This document shows positions 12,311 to 25,039 of a stretch of 64,000 nt of DNA, one piece after another. The stretch's first letter is position 1, and each line of letters starts with the position of its first letter. The notes beneath the pieces are model-generated. The model was not told where the DNA came from, made no database searches, and saw only the letters and a program-made list of their open reading frames with translations. Source of the DNA: Lathyrus oleraceus. Taxonomy: Eukaryota > Streptophyta > Magnoliopsida > Fabales > Fabaceae. The stretch spans positions 416,280,031-416,344,030 of the forward strand of contig NC_066583.1 of NCBI RefSeq assembly GCF_024323335.1, given 5' to 3'. Position numbers and translations under genes: made by a program.

Positions 12311-15300
12311 TGTTGACGCATTACGCGAAAAACCGGCGGGAAACGAAAACAACAGAGCCGCCACCGTGCGTTATTTATCCCAAAAGAGGGAAAGGAAACG
12401 CTCGAAGTAAACCTGGAAAGAACATGGTCTCGCGACCAAAGAGAATGGGATCGGGAGTCGGTTATGCGAAGGGAAGGTATTAGCACCCCTACGCATCCGT
12501 CGTACTCGACGGGATCCACGCACAAAAGGAAGGAAAATGGTTGCTAAAAACTGCTCACAAACACACACTGGCTGAAAGAGACACAGGAAAACAAACGAAA
12601 CTAACACGGCAGGATATCGCATCCTGGGCCTACGTAGTCTATCAGGCATAGACATCAGAGTTGACGTAGTTCGGACTAGGGGAAAACGTGCTCGCTAGGA
12701 TGTCGCATCCTATGCATACGTATCTTCTCGGGCTAAGAAGAATCAGAGCACTCGTAGCTCGGCTCACGCACGCCAAATAAACAAACACTGGAAATCGACT
12801 GCCAATCGCTGGGCTTACGTCAAACTCCACACAAAACAGGCAAACATGGAAACCGAATGCTAATCGCTGGACTTACATCAGACTCCGAACCAAACACACG
12901 CACACTGGAAACCAACTGCCAATCGCTGGTCTTATGTCAGACTCCAACAAAAGAAACTGGAAACTGAATGCCAATCGCTGGACTTACATCGGACTCCAAC
13001 CAGAAAAAGAGAAACAACTCACACAAACAAAACAAAAGGGCGCCCGGAGAGATCAGCTCATCTCCTGCCTACGTACGTCATCTGGTATGAGGATCAGGGT
13101 GACGTAGTTCCCCTACGCAGGGACAAAGGACTAGCCTAACCAGATAACAAAGGGAGACACAACTAGGGAGACTACGACTCGAGCCTAGATGTTATCATGC
13201 ATATCATCCCTAAGTCAAGGTTTCTAGCTAACTTGCACAGGGAGCAAGCTAAACCTAAGCAGCACAACAGTCATACAGAAGCACAAAGCAAGCACACACA
13301 CTATATACAAACAGAGGGGCTCAAACAAGGCTAGGCTTTAGTCAAGGGGTCATGTCAACCTCGACAAACAAGCCACTGTATCAGGGTGATGTTAGCTCTT
13401 AACCCTAACATTGAGAGCTAGGGTGAAGCAGATGAAATGGGAAGTGAGGGGTGTGCCTCACAGCTCTTATCCCTGGCCTGGGAGAGCTTTAGACAAATGA
13501 AGTGTGGGTTCAGAAAGTTGGAACCCTTCTACACTTATGACACTGACTCAACATAGATCTTGGGTTAATATCCACAATGCATCAACACCAGTTGTGTGAG
13601 CAAAGGGATGACTCAACTGAGTAGCAGGAGATGGATTGCACATCTCTTGTGTCTGCCAATTGCCTTATCAAAGGTCTTTTCCTGCTTGGGGACAAAAATA
13701 AACAAGCACAAGCATTGCCTCTTAAGGAGGACTTCAGACAGGTGCCTGACCAAGTAACAGGCCAGGTCTTCCAAACTACATGGAGTTAGAGACATTATAC
13801 CTCAATGCTCAAGCTATCAAGCAAAGCAAAATCAAGTTCACAAAGGAACTATAGCAACTAAGGTACCTGAAAACAATCCAACATAATCAGTACACAACTC
13901 AAACAAAAATCAAACAGACAATGGTCAACAGTTAACTGTACACAAACAGACAAACAAGCATCAATGCATCAAGCAAAGCACAAGCTCAACTCAAAAGAGC
14001 TAATCCACCTACAAAACAACTTAATGTTAATCAACATCAATCAAATATCAATCCAAATGAGCAATTGAATCAAACTCCTCAATGCCATATGCTTCTTGTC
14101 CTGAAAACACAACTCAAACATAAGCACTAACCACTAGGACATGGACTAGGGTCAAAGGGGGAGAAATAATTCAAAACAGAACATGAAAATTGGTAAGAAT
14201 CAAGCTCAATCAAATAAGAACAAAATCCAAGTGGTCTCACATTCATATCATCAACCAATTTCATTTCATAAAGCATTTAGTGCAAAGCATGCAATTTGAA
14301 GCTCATGGAACCAAACAGAATGAATCAATCCACATCAACTCAAAAACAATTCAATAAATCCCAAGAAAAATCATGGCCAAACAGAATTCATCATAGGATC
14401 ATCACACAAAAATTCAAGTCATTTGGATAAGTGGAAGCATGTCAATTAAAATCCATAAGGCAAGGCAAGGCAAAACAAGCTCAAAGGAAGCACAAAATCA
14501 TACATCAACTTCAAGCAAGCATAAAACAGAATCCAAACATGATATGGACATCAAACCAAAACCAAGACAAGCTTCAAAGTGTCTAGAATATATGTGCAAA
14601 TTTTCAGGTCCATCCAATAAACATCAAGAATTTCACAAATCATATAAGATCATGACTCACAAAAAGTCCACAAATGGTCAAACAGAAGAGAAATTCTCAA
14701 ACAAATTGGAAATGCACTCAAAATTTCTACAAACATTCACACTCAAACTTAACATCCAGAAGTATCAACATGCAAAAATTCAGATCATTTGGCATTCAAT
14801 AGGCATGGTAAATAAAATCATCAAATTGGACAAGAAATGGTGTGACACACATTGTCACACCTCCAATGAACAGAGCATATCTCATCAACCAAGCATGATA
14901 AAATCACAAACTCTATACCAAAATATCCCTAAAGGTGTCTAGATTAAGCATGCAAATATTCAGCTCCATTGGATTTAGCATCATCATTTCACAACCAAAA
15001 TGGCAAGCAAGGTGCAACAAAACACATGTTCACACATTCCCTAAGCAAAATAAAAATCCACACGTGCACAAATTCTGGAAAAATCACCATAAAATAGTAG
15101 AGATCTTGAGGAAAACAATGGAAAAAATCTCATGTTAATTGAACAAATATTTTTGGAGTTATGAATTTTGTAATGTGGAGAAAAAATAAAAAATGCATGA
15201 TGAAGGCATGTGAACATGGAAGCATAAAATGAGAAAATGCCAAAATCTAAAGTGAAAAGTCCCTCGCCCGGAATCGAAGAGCATATCAATTCAAAACCTG

Positions 15301-16147
15301 GCGCGTTTATAAGTGAAACGCGCCATTTCACTAATACAGGTGGCAAGGTGAATCAACCTGAACCAATCATCACGCCACATAGGATCTCATGCAACCAATG
15401 CCAAGCAATAAACATTCAGGCTCATGCAAACAGCGCTCAAATGGATCAAACATGTTCTGGAATTGAAAAAAGCTAGGGTTCTTGAACATTCATACACGTT
15501 CTTCATCATTTCCAGGCTCAAGAACACTTTGTCACCAAAATCAACAAACATCATACCATTGTGTTCATCTTTTAATGCTCATCAACAATCCAACATCAAT
15601 TTATCCTAATTCTAACTAACATGTCCAGATCGAGTCAAATAAGTTTCACACATCACAGTTAAAATCAACATAACTTTCTTAATACTTGATGAAATTTAAA
15701 ACTACAAGGCTCAGCATGCTCATGGATCAAAGATCTACAAAACGCATAGCATAATTTCAACAATTGCAAGATTCGAATTCCAACCTTCAAAGATTGCAGA
15801 ACTGGATCTTGGAGTTTTCAGGCCTTGCAAGGTGGAAACAGAAGCTCTCCAATGCTCAGGTAGCTGAATGGATGAAGGAATATTGTTCAATCTTGCTCGA
15901 TCTTGCTCAAATCAACAGCTGCCATGGATGAAGCTTGCTCCAACAGTTCCAAATTCTGGTAAAAAATGATGAACTCTTGCTTGCAGAAGATTCAATAACA
16001 CTTGTGAATGATGAATCAATGAAAAATAAGCAAAGGATCGTGCAGAATTTGGATGAAAAGTTCAGAGAAAAAGTTCTTGAGATTTTGTGTTTGGATCTAG
16101 ATCTGGTTCAAATGATGTGTTAATCCCAAATTCAGTTAGAATTATCC

Positions 16148-16156
16148 TTATATATG
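16148..16156 (-). promoter_or_regulatory. TATA-like box in element B LTR
   Basis: On the minus strand CATATATAA lies about 1.0 kb into B's LTR, and only about 60 bases downstream of the point where C inserted. It corresponds in position to the TATA-like site of C's LTR. Promoter activity is inferred. Confidence 0.4.
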
Positions 16157-16210
16157 TGCTGTTAATCCTTCTCTTAATCCCAATTAGCCAAATGCAAATG
16201 AAATTAAGTG

Positions 16211-16215
16211 AAATG
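16211..16215. repeat. Target-site duplication of element C, left copy
   Basis: AAATG directly before the TGTAACACC terminus of C; the matching copy is at 35513-35517. A perfect 5-bp duplication is the expected integrase footprint. Confidence 0.95.
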
Positions 16216-16374
16216 TGTAACACCTCAAAATTTGCCCTCCTCTCTTGGGACTAGTATAACATATTGCATAACATTTTTAGGTCATTAGGCATTACATATT
16301 GCATATCATGTGGTTACATTGTGCAATCCATTCTCTCAAGTCTTGATCAGAAGATGAAGAGGTCAAGTGCAAGA

Positions 16375-16665
16375 TAGGGTTTTATTGGACTGGTCATTAA
16401 TCATCTGAGGATGTGGAAGTTCAAATTAGGGTTTCATGATTCTCAAAGGAGATTGGTCTTCATCTTGTTTGAAATGATACATCATCATCATCATGGTTTG
16501 ATTTCATCAAGTGTTGAAGCAGGATTCCTTGAGATTAGGGTTTTTGACCACTGGTCAACCCTAATCAGTTGCATTGGGCCAATCAGGGCATGATCAGGAG
16601 ATGGGGTTTACAATGGAGATGGGGATCATTATATGATTGTATTGAGCTAATTGAGGCTAGGGTTT
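16375..16665 (+). promoter_or_regulatory. Four telo-box motifs in C LTR U3
   Basis: TAGGGTTT (AAACCCTA on the other strand) occurs at 16375-16382, 16427-16434, 16536-16543 and 16658-16665, and again in the 3' LTR. In plants this telo-box is bound by TRB/Myb-type proteins and occurs in promoters active in dividing cells. A role here is inference. Confidence 0.4.
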
Positions 16666-17623
16666 CACCATTGAGCCATTCCCTCAGAGGATTGGAGCTC
16701 AGTTGGATCAGTGCATTGCCAAATTCATTTGTCAGTTGAAAAAGTCAACTGTGGTCAACTGTACATGATTTAATGGATTTGGAGGTGGAAATGAGTTGGA
16801 TACACTTCATTCATGTTGGAACAAGTGTTATTTGACATCTCAAAGCTTAAGAATGAAGAAAATCAAGTCAGGACAGGAAATTGCCAAAAATAGAAAGTGA
16901 CTTGTAATAGAAGTTTCCAAAAATGGAAAGTTTTTGACCTCAAAATTACATGTACAAGGAAGCTTCAAATGAAAATTTGTTCAACATGAAAGTTGTAGAT
17001 CTTGTTCTCACCTTTCCAAAAAGTCCAAGAACTTGAAAATCCCATGTATGGTTGACAAGATATGGTCCAGGGAATTTCAAAAATGACCCATAATCAGGAG
17101 GGCATAACTTCCACATGGAGTGTCCAAATTGAGTGATCTTTTTATGCACAAACTCCATTTGACATGTACTTTCATGGTGCATAATTGGAATTCATCAAAA
17201 ATGGTCAATGCAAAAAGTCAAATTTCAAGTGTACAGTTAAAAGATCCAGGGACAAAATTGTCCAACTTGAGAAATAATGTGAATTTTTGAATGGGGATTT
17301 TTGCAACACTTCACAAATGACATTTGGAAATTGTTGGAATGCTCATAACATGCCAAGGCCTTGTGGTTTGAGAATTGACTTTTGAAATGGACTTGAAAAT
17401 GCATAACATAGCCATCACATGTGGAAAATGCAAAATACTCATCCAATCAGCATGAGACAAGTTGCAACAGCTCACACATGTCATTTTGAGAGTGTGTGAG
17501 CTGTCAATGAGCTGACATTGGCTGGCATATGAAAGTACATTTTTGCCCTTGGCTTGAAAATGACACATTTGTTAATCATTGGCATTTTGGTTAATTGAAG
17601 TGATTAAGCATGGATTAAGCTGG

Positions 17624-17632
17624 GATATATAT
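17624..17632 (+). promoter_or_regulatory. TATA-like box in C 5' LTR
   Basis: GATATATAT, 1.4 kb into the LTR, followed by an A/C-rich stretch with CTAACTAACTCC that could hold the start site. The identical site is at 31906-31914 in the 3' LTR. Supported by motif and by similar placement in element A. Confidence 0.4.
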
Positions 17633-20600
17633 TGTTAATCCTAACTAACTCCAACAGAATTGACAATCATCAAAATCAAGATCTCTTTTCCCTCCATTTT
17701 CTCAATTTCTCTCAAGAACACATCAAGGAAAATTTCATCAATCTCTTCCAATTCTTCATCAAACTCGAAAATTCCTTTTGCTGCCATCTCTATTCAACTT
17801 CTTCTGCAACTGTTTTTGGAAATCAAGATCAAAGGAGCATCACACGCGACTGTTCACATATGATGCATCAATGGTGAATTGAGGAATTCGTGTACTAGGA
17901 GCAAGTTCAATCGAACCTGAGCACTTCACTCACTTCACACATCATCATTCTCAATCTGTTTTGGATCAGGAGGCTCAAACATCTTCAAATTCATCGCTGC
18001 CTTCAAAGTAAGGTGAATTTTCGAATCTCACCATTGCTTTAATGCTTATATGCGCTTTGAAGTATGTTTCATATAGATCATCGTGATACCTTTGGTTTTA
18101 GAAATGGTGAAACGTAGAGGAAGTTATGATGAATTTTAGTTAGAACACCAAAACCTAATTTGCTCGATCCAAAGAATTTAGGAAGAATTAGTTGAAATCG
18201 TTTGCATATTTGAGATCCTGAGGACGAGACCTTTCCAATGGTTATTCGTTTGTGAATTTTAGTTAGAAAATGTTCTTCGCGTGTTCTTGAGCTTGCTGGT
18301 AATTTTCTGGAAAAAATGATGAACAATTAGGTGTTTGATCCACTGAACCTCATTTCCATTTTCAAATCTTGTTTAGCGCCAGATCTAGCCAACCAGCACG
18401 CGCCACCTCAATTATTTAAACGACCGCGTTTTGGTCTGGGAGCGTGTAATTACAAGTTTGCCATTAAAACCTTTAATTAATTAAATTAATTCAAATAATT
18501 ATTAAAAATCACATAAACCTTAAAAAATTCATAAAAATTAATTACAGGTCACAAAAATATGAGGATTTTTTCTATAGTTCCCATTTTCTCTCTAGAATTT
18601 TATGGACATAATTTTAGAAATTGTGCTTGGTGAAAAATTGGTTTGACCTAGGGTTGTTTGACTTGTGGTATATTTGTGCACATTTTGCCATTTTTGATGT
18701 GAAATTCTCATGCCTTAAAAGAAATGTCTGAAATTTTTTGTGGTGTTTGTAGACATGTTGCTGGTGATTTACATATAAAGTTTGTGAATTTTTGATACCT
18801 GTGGTGTGAGATGTGAATTTTTGAACTTAGGTGTGACAATTTGTGTCACACCTAACTAGGGCAACTTCATGAAATTATTTGCCTAGCCTATGCTTGATGA
18901 AATGGATTGAAATTTTGCATGGATGTTCATGGATATGTTGAAATGCTATGTGAATATTTCTGAATTTTTCTATGGCATTTTCAATTTGATTGATATTTTT
19001 CATCTCTGTATGTCAATTATGCAAGTTCATGTGACACATGTTTGTAAATTTAATGTGAAATCCTCATATGGTTTTAGATGAACATGAAATTTGGTATGCT
19101 GGTTGTAGACACATTGTAGGACATCCCTGTTTTGGTCCCATTCATTTCTTAATTGTTTTCATTGACTTATGAATTTTTGAAGTGAATGCATGTGTTGATG
19201 TCATGGTTTGGTTTGAATATTTGTGTCTGCTTTTCTTGATTTTCATTGACATAGTTCCTTTTGTCCAATTGAGCTGAAAATTGACATGCTATACCTTGAA
19301 TAGGTCCTGTTTAGGTGTGAATTATTTGAGGATTTTTGGAATTGTTTTGGTATGCTTTTGATTGAAGTTATTCTGTTTGGACATTTGAGGTTCCATTTGA
19401 CCTAGTTTAACTTATTTTGGTCATGAAATAATATTGGTGAATGGTATAAACATGGGATCAATTGCCTTGGCTTTATATTTGTGTTAATTTGAGTTTGGTT
19501 GAGAATTGCTTGCTGTTTAGAATTTTTTCTCCCTTTTGGACCCTAGGCTTGGCCTAGTGGTCCAGTTTCTCACATTTGCTTGATTTTTCAGGATGAAATG
19601 CATAATGCATAAAGGGATTGAGCCAAGTTGATTAAATTGGATGTGTTTGATGTTGAGGACTAACATAACTTTGTTTTGTAGGTTGTGAAGCTTGAGCTTG
19701 AGCTTGTAGCTTGCATTTATGTGCTTGTGTTGTCTGTATAGTCTGACTGATTAACATTTGCTGTTTATTGTTGTCTGTCTGAGTACTGATGATACTTGAT
19801 TGTTTTCAGGTACATTAAGTTGCTTACAGTTCTTTAAGAACTTGCTTGCTGCTGCTTGGTTTTTAAACCACTTGAGGTAGGACTTCTATTCTTCATGTAG
19901 TCTGGAGACCCGGTCTGTTATTTGGCCGGGCAAACTGTCTGAAGTCCTCCTTAAGAGGCGATGTTTGTGATTGTTTAATATTGTGCCTAAGCAGGTAAAG
20001 TCCTTAATCAAGGCAATTGGTGGAAGCCAAGGGATATGCAATCTATCCCTCACTATTCTGTGAGTCGTCCCTCTGCTCGCACGGCTGTGTGTTGATGCAT
20101 TGGGACACAAACCCAAGATCTCGTGCTGTTGCACAATCGAGTCAGAGTCTTTGAGCGTAGAAGGGTCTCTCCATTCTGGACCCACGCTCCTTTGTCAGAA
20201 GCTCTCCCTGGTCAGGGATAAGAGCTGTGAGGTCTCATCCTCACTTCACCTTTTCATTTTCTTCACCTTAGCCTCGCAATGGCAAGGTTAAGAGCGAATA
20301 ATAACCATGTACAGATGAATTGCTTCGGCAGTTAAACCCATTGTGTGAGCCCGCTTGATTGGTTATAGTGTGTGCTTTGTGAATATTTGTCTGACATGTT
20401 TGATTGAGATGCTTGTTTTGTTTGTATGCTTGTATGCTTGCTTCTTTCCTGGATAGGATTAGTTTGCAATTGTGCAAGTAGGTAGAAACCTGAACGTAGG
20501 GTAACGATGCATGACAACACTAGGCTCGAGTCCAGCTCCCTGGTAGTGTGTCTTCCCTTGGTTTCTGGCTAGATTTTATTTCCCTTGAGGGGGAACTACA

Positions 20601-21231
20601 TCGCCCTGATCCTCGTTCCAGACGAGGTATGTAGGTAGGTGGTCGTGCGAGACCACTCCGGGCAACCTTTTTCTTTTTTGCGTGTGTTTACTTGTTATCT
20701 GATTGCGTGTTTGGTTCGGATGCCGACGTAAGTCCAGTGATTGGCGGTCGGGCTCCACGTTTGCCGTTTTGTGCGTTTTGGTTCGGATGCTGACGTAATT
20801 CCATCGAGTGGTTGTCGGGCTCCATGTTTGCCATCTGTTTGTGCGTTTTGTGTTGTTTGGCATGCGTAAGCCGAACTACAGTGGCTCTGATTCTCGTTCC
20901 AGACGAGATATGTAGGCATAGGATGCGATGTCCTATCGAGCTCCCTTCTCTTAACCCCACCTGCGTTCCCTGTGTGTGTGTGTGATGTTTAGCAACCTTT
21001 TCTTTTCTTAGAACGTGGATCCCGTCGAGTACGACGGACGTGAGGGGTGCTAATACCTTCCCCTTGCGTAACCGACTCCCTTACCCTTTCTCTTTGGTCG
21101 CGAGACCATTTCCTTTCCAGGTTTCTCTGAGCGTTTCCTTTCCCTATTTTGGGATAAATAACGCGCAGTGGCGGCTCTGTGTTGTGTTTTTATTTGAGTC
21201 CCGCCGGTTGTTTTTTCGCGGATGCGACAGC

Positions 21232-21250
21232 TGGCGACTCTGCTGGGGAC
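21232..21250 (+). other. Primer-binding site of element C
   Basis: TGGCGACTCTGCTGGGGAC starts two bases after the 5' LTR. Its complement ends in GTCGCCA, as a tRNA 3' end should. Ogre elements are reported to use tRNA-Arg as minus-strand primer, and this sequence fits that class. Exact isoacceptor not checked. Confidence 0.85.
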
Positions 21251-22507
21251 ATGACATGTAGACCTATGCTGGTCCATCGTCCCTAAGCGAGTCATTCCTA
21301 GCGTTCTAGGATAGTTTAGGTTGCTTGTGTTGTTTGATTTATTGCATTTATTATTCTAACCACTGTATATATTTGCATTAAATATGTGCATGCATCATTC
21401 TATCATGTTGCCGTCCTCTGTGCAGGTGGTTCCTCTGTGTTGGGGTGGGTGTTCTGAGTGGGGCTAAAACCCAGGCCCGAGTATACACCTAGGATTAGTG
21501 TGGTCTCGCGTTCCTCATTTGCTTTATCAGCATATTGTTGCAACGTGACATACCACAAGCCAGACGAGGTTCATTTGATAGTGCTTGCCTCTGTGGGGTA
21601 CTCCACTTTGGTTGAGTTACTTCATATGAACTATTGACTCTGGTGACCGATCATTTCCCGGATCTTTGGTTTAGACGATCTCAGGAGAGCTACAATGGCA
21701 CACCCGAAAGGGCAAACCCATTGAGTATCTCCGCCCGATTGTCGAGACTATTATCCGCCTTAGGATAACCTGATTAGAATTTACCTGTGAGGGGAGGGTG
21801 ATTCTTACAGATGCATGTTCTGTTGGTGACTCAGATGGTGATTTTTTGTTCCGTGGATCAGAGTCCTATTTATAGGTCGGGTTTATGGCCATTTATTGCC
21901 GAGACGCCGGAGTGCTGTCCGTGATATTTATCAGTGGGGATCCGTTTATTTCAGGATTCCCCGGGCCGATTTTATCAGTGGGGATCCGTTTATTTCAGGA
22001 TTCCCCGGGCCGATTCAGATGACTGTGGGTATCTGCTCAGAGATTATATGATGATGATGATGATGTATCTGTCTTCCGTTTATTTCGGAACCCGTGAGGA
22101 GGATTGGTGGTTACATACTCCTCAGATGGTTATGATCAGTTCAGAAACCAGGTTTCAGTGCAGATGTTCAGATGACTTGGAGGATGGCAACGCATTGCAT
22201 TCATCTGCATCATTTTCATTTTGCATTCATCTGCACCAAACCTACGTCTAGCCATATGGGGAGTATTATGGATTGAGAATCTGGTTGAGAGACATCTGGA
22301 TGTCAAAAAGGTTATTGGTGAAATATTATCTGTCTCGATGAAACCAGAATCGAAGGACGGAATCTTCCTCATATGGACAGACGTTGCACTCATGCATATT
22401 AACCTGTTTGCTGTTTTGCAGGAATCATTGCTCGTGCTCGTAGAACTGTACCCTTGCACTCAACCCGACCTCACAGATACTTCACCAGACGCAATACTCC
22501 CAGACTG
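21251..22507 (+). other. Element C 5' untranslated region
   Basis: About 1.26 kb between the primer-binding site and gag. It contains a direct repeat of about 50 bases (GGGGATCCGTTTATTTCAGG at 21937 and 21981) and a short ATG/GAT microsatellite near 22050. TTTTGCAG ending at 22421 resembles a splice acceptor, and the gag frame is open from 22403, including an RPHRYFTRR stretch conserved in element B. I do not see an ORF1. Confidence 0.6.
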
Positions 22508-24148
22508 ATGGATCTTCCGAACACAGATATCCTCGAGCTGAAGGACAAAATGAATGAACTGATCAACATCATGCAGGGTTTTGCAGTTGGTCAGAAAGCT
22601 CTAGCAGACAAAGTTGAAAAGCTCGAGCGGGCTTCAGCTGCTAACAGTGCGGTTAATCTGGATGGTGTCTCCAACCAGGGGCTCGGTGGATCCAGAGACG
22701 GTGAAAAAAGAGCAACCGTAGGTATGGTGAACAACAATGCTGGTTTTGGTACTGCTGGTGGTCAGCCTGGGCCCGGTCTGGGGCAGAATATGAAGGACGG
22801 TCTGTTGCCTCCATTCTACGGGTTTGACGATGACAGGGAGGAGGACCGAGAAGCTGATCAGTTTTCCATGCATAATGAGCCCTTGGGTCAATATGGGGTC
22901 CCGCCTCAGAACAAGGAGATCCAGCTGCTGGCTGAGAAGATTAAAGTGCTGGAAAGTTATGCCACTCCAGGGATGATCAACATGTCGAATATGGGGTTGG
23001 TTGAGGGGATTGTGATCCCACAGAAGTTTAAAGTGCCCTCATTTGACAAATATAATGGGAGTTCCTGCCCGGAAACTCATCTGCAAGCCTTTGTCCGCAA
23101 GATCTCTGCATACACTACAGATCAAAAGCTTTGGATGTACTTCTTCCAAGACAGTCTGTCTGGAGGATCCTTGGAATGGTATACCAAGCTGAAATCTTCT
23201 GATATCAAAAGCTGGCAGGATCTTGGCGATGCCTTCTTTAAACAGTACCAGTTCAATGCTGATATGGCCCCGAGTCGTACCCAGCTGCAGGGTATGTCTC
23301 AGAAAAATAACGAGGGGTTTAAAGAATATGCCCAAAGATGGAGGGAGTTGGCTGCCAGAGTGCAACCTCCTCTAGTGGACAGAGAGATGTCTGATCTATT
23401 CATGGGTACCCTGCAAGGGGTTTTTGCTGAAAGAATGGTGGGTTGTCCGGTAACCAACTTTGCTGACATTGTGGTGGCAGGGGAAAGAATTGAAAGTTGG
23501 CTACGAATGGGGAAGATTCAAGGTAATGCTCCGTCATCAGGATCAAAGAAGCCATTCGGGAATGGTCAGCGCAAGAATGAGGGTGAATCGAGTGCTGTGT
23601 ATGCCCAGGGAGGACACGGTAGGGATCGTTACTACCAGCACACTGCTGCTGTAACCATCCCTGCTGGTAATCAGTCAGTCCGACAGCAACTACAATCACC
23701 TCAACAGAGAGCCGGGTATCAAGTGAAAGGAAGAGGGGTTGATCGTCATTTTGACAAGCCGCCTGTGACCTACGCCGTTCTGTTCAAAAAGCTGATGGAT
23801 CTTGGGTTGGTTCAGCCGAGGGCGATGGTTCCGATGAGATCAGATCAGAGGCCTCCTAACTATGAGGAGAACGCCCAGTGCGAATTTCATTCTGGAACAC
23901 CGGGGCATAACATTGAGGGCTGTAGAGCGTTCAAGAATGTTGTCCAGGATCTGGTAGACTCCAAGGCCATCAATTTTGCACCATCACCGAATGTCAATGC
24001 TAATCCCATGCCGGCGCATGGTCAGGCAGTGGTGAGTGCAATTGCTGAAGGTTCGGATCACGCCTGTGTGATGGGTGAAGAGAATGACAGTAACTGCAAG
24101 TTCAATAGTTGGATAAAGCCGTGCGTACCAGGAAGCTGGAAGGCTTAA
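22508..24148 (+). CDS. gag: Element C Gag polyprotein (capsid/nucleocapsid), fused to the end of the protease region
   Basis: A 546-residue open frame from the ATG at 22508. This start is chosen because the aligned B frame also has a Met at this point; the open frame extends 105 bases further upstream without an ATG. An N-terminal helical, coiled-coil-like stretch (LKDKMNELINIMQGF) is followed by the Tat capsid with FQDSLSGGSLEWY and EYAQRWRELAARVQPP. A Cys/His motif, CEFHSGTPGHNIEGC, lies in the C-terminal third. After the INFAPSPNV block the protein jumps to a short tail resembling the end of B's protease region, so most of the protease is deleted without closing the frame. Gag would package element RNA into particles. 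It is the only long intact frame of C. Confidence 0.88.
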   Translation: MDLPNTDILELKDKMNELINIMQGFAVGQKALADKVEKLERASAANSAVNLDGVSNQGLGGSRDGEKRATVGMVNNNAGFGTAGGQPGPGLGQNMKDGLLPPFYGFDDDREEDREADQFSMHNEPLGQYGVPPQNKEIQLLAEKIKVLESYATPGMINMSNMGLVEGIVIPQKFKVPSFDKYNGSSCPETHLQAFVRKISAYTTDQKLWMYFFQDSLSGGSLEWYTKLKSSDIKSWQDLGDAFFKQYQFNADMAPSRTQLQGMSQKNNEGFKEYAQRWRELAARVQPPLVDREMSDLFMGTLQGVFAERMVGCPVTNFADIVVAGERIESWLRMGKIQGNAPSSGSKKPFGNGQRKNEGESSAVYAQGGHGRDRYYQHTAAVTIPAGNQSVRQQLQSPQQRAGYQVKGRGVDRHFDKPPVTYAVLFKKLMDLGLVQPRAMVPMRSDQRPPNYEENAQCEFHSGTPGHNIEGCRAFKNVVQDLVDSKAINFAPSPNVNANPMPAHGQAVVSAIAEGSDHACVMGEENDSNCKFNSWIKPCVPGSWKA

Positions 24149-24368
24149 AAGATCAGCACTGACACTCGTCCGGAAGAGTAATAATTTCTTGTTTTCAATT
24201 TTATTTGCATGAAAGCCTTGCGTGTTGCCCGACACGTAATGGTTCATTGTAAGGGCCACCTCATGTTTAAATTTGCATTTTCTGCATCATTAATAAATGG
24301 ATGTTTTTCAGTCAAAAAGCGGTGTTCCCTGTTTTTCATTTATTTCTGCAGTTTAAAAACAAATAAAA
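24149..24368 (+). other. Degenerate intron-like spacer between gag and pol, element C
   Basis: Contains AGAGTAATAATTT (donor-like, GT at 24178-24179), and blocks GGTTCATTGTAAGGGCCAC and AAAAATGGCAATGTTT that also occur in B's intron. A CTGCAG acceptor-like site ends at 24351, but the B-type acceptor position is not preserved. Because pol is broken, splicing here has no obvious coding consequence. Confidence 0.5.
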
Positions 24369-25039
24369 ATGGCAATGTTTGTTTTCATTTTTCTTTTTTT
24401 GATTTGTCTCGTCCCAACTTCGACAAGTAATTCTCCGGATCTCATTGATAACAATTTAGTTACCCCTCATATGACTTCGACAAATCCGATCTATCATGCC
24501 GAAGAAGAAGGCGAAGAAGATTGTGATCTGCTGGAATTAGCCAGGTTGTTTAAACAAGAGGAGAAGGTGATTCAGCCGCACGTGAAGCGGGTTGAGATTG
24601 TTATTCCAAGCACCGCCGAGGTCAGGAAGGAAATAGGAAAATGGGGCCGCTTCAGAGGCAAGTCGAGAGCGGAATGGTAGCCTTGTTGAAAGAGCAGGTG
24701 GATACCTTCGCCTGGTCATGTCAGGATATGCCAGGGTCGGATACCAATGTCATTATGCACAGACTACCATGGAGAGAAGACTGTCCTCTAGAGGAGCAGA
24801 ACGCCAATGCCGCGTATCGGAGTGACTTTGTTTCATGATATGATTCGTCATGAAATCAAATGCTATGACATGATAGCAAAGTCCCAAACAGGAGAGGGGC
24901 ATCTGGCAGACCGGGGCAAGTCGTTTGACCGGTTGAGACAATTCAAACTGAGGTTGAATTCAAGTGAGTGCACTATCAGAGTGCGATCCGGTAAGCTGTT
25001 GGGGTTTATTGTCAGAGAGGAATCCGAGGTTGATCCTGC

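Larger units (their letters stand above)
12314..16215 (-). repeat. Element B 3' LTR, distal part (R-U5)
   Basis: This is the larger piece of B's LTR, about 3.9 kb, ending on the minus strand in a CCGCCGG...GCGTCA tail close to C's LTR end (CCGCCGG...GCGACA). Blocks around 12420-12530 match C's LTR at 21010-21110 in inverse orientation, showing the two families are related. With the 961-base proximal part the LTR totals about 4.86 kb. No gene is visible; the short frames here are not conserved. Confidence 0.85.
16216..21229 (+). repeat. Element C 5' LTR
   Basis: Runs from TGTAACACCTC to GGATGCGACA, 5014 bases, ending two bases before the primer-binding site. A TATA-like site at 17624 implies a U3 of about 1.4 kb and an unusually long R-U5 of about 3.6 kb. 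Short frames inside it (for example 16411-16593 and 19886-20185 minus) recur in the 3' LTR because the LTR is duplicated; I do not regard them as genes. Confidence 0.95.

Noticed and set aside
14439..14942. 167-codon frame in B's LTR as a host gene
   Set aside because: Low-complexity, Lys/Ser/His-rich translation of AT-rich LTR sequence, without conserved domains or intron structure.
16411..16593. Repeated short frames inside C's LTRs (also 30693-30875)
   Set aside because: Identical because LTRs are identical; no similarity to known proteins and they lie upstream of the inferred transcription start.
22403..22507. A 5' intron ending just before gag in C (TTTTGCAG to 22421) and B (GACAG to 63675)
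   Set aside because: Both sites look like acceptors and the gag frame is open upstream, but the implied splice phases differ between C and B and no matching donor was identified.
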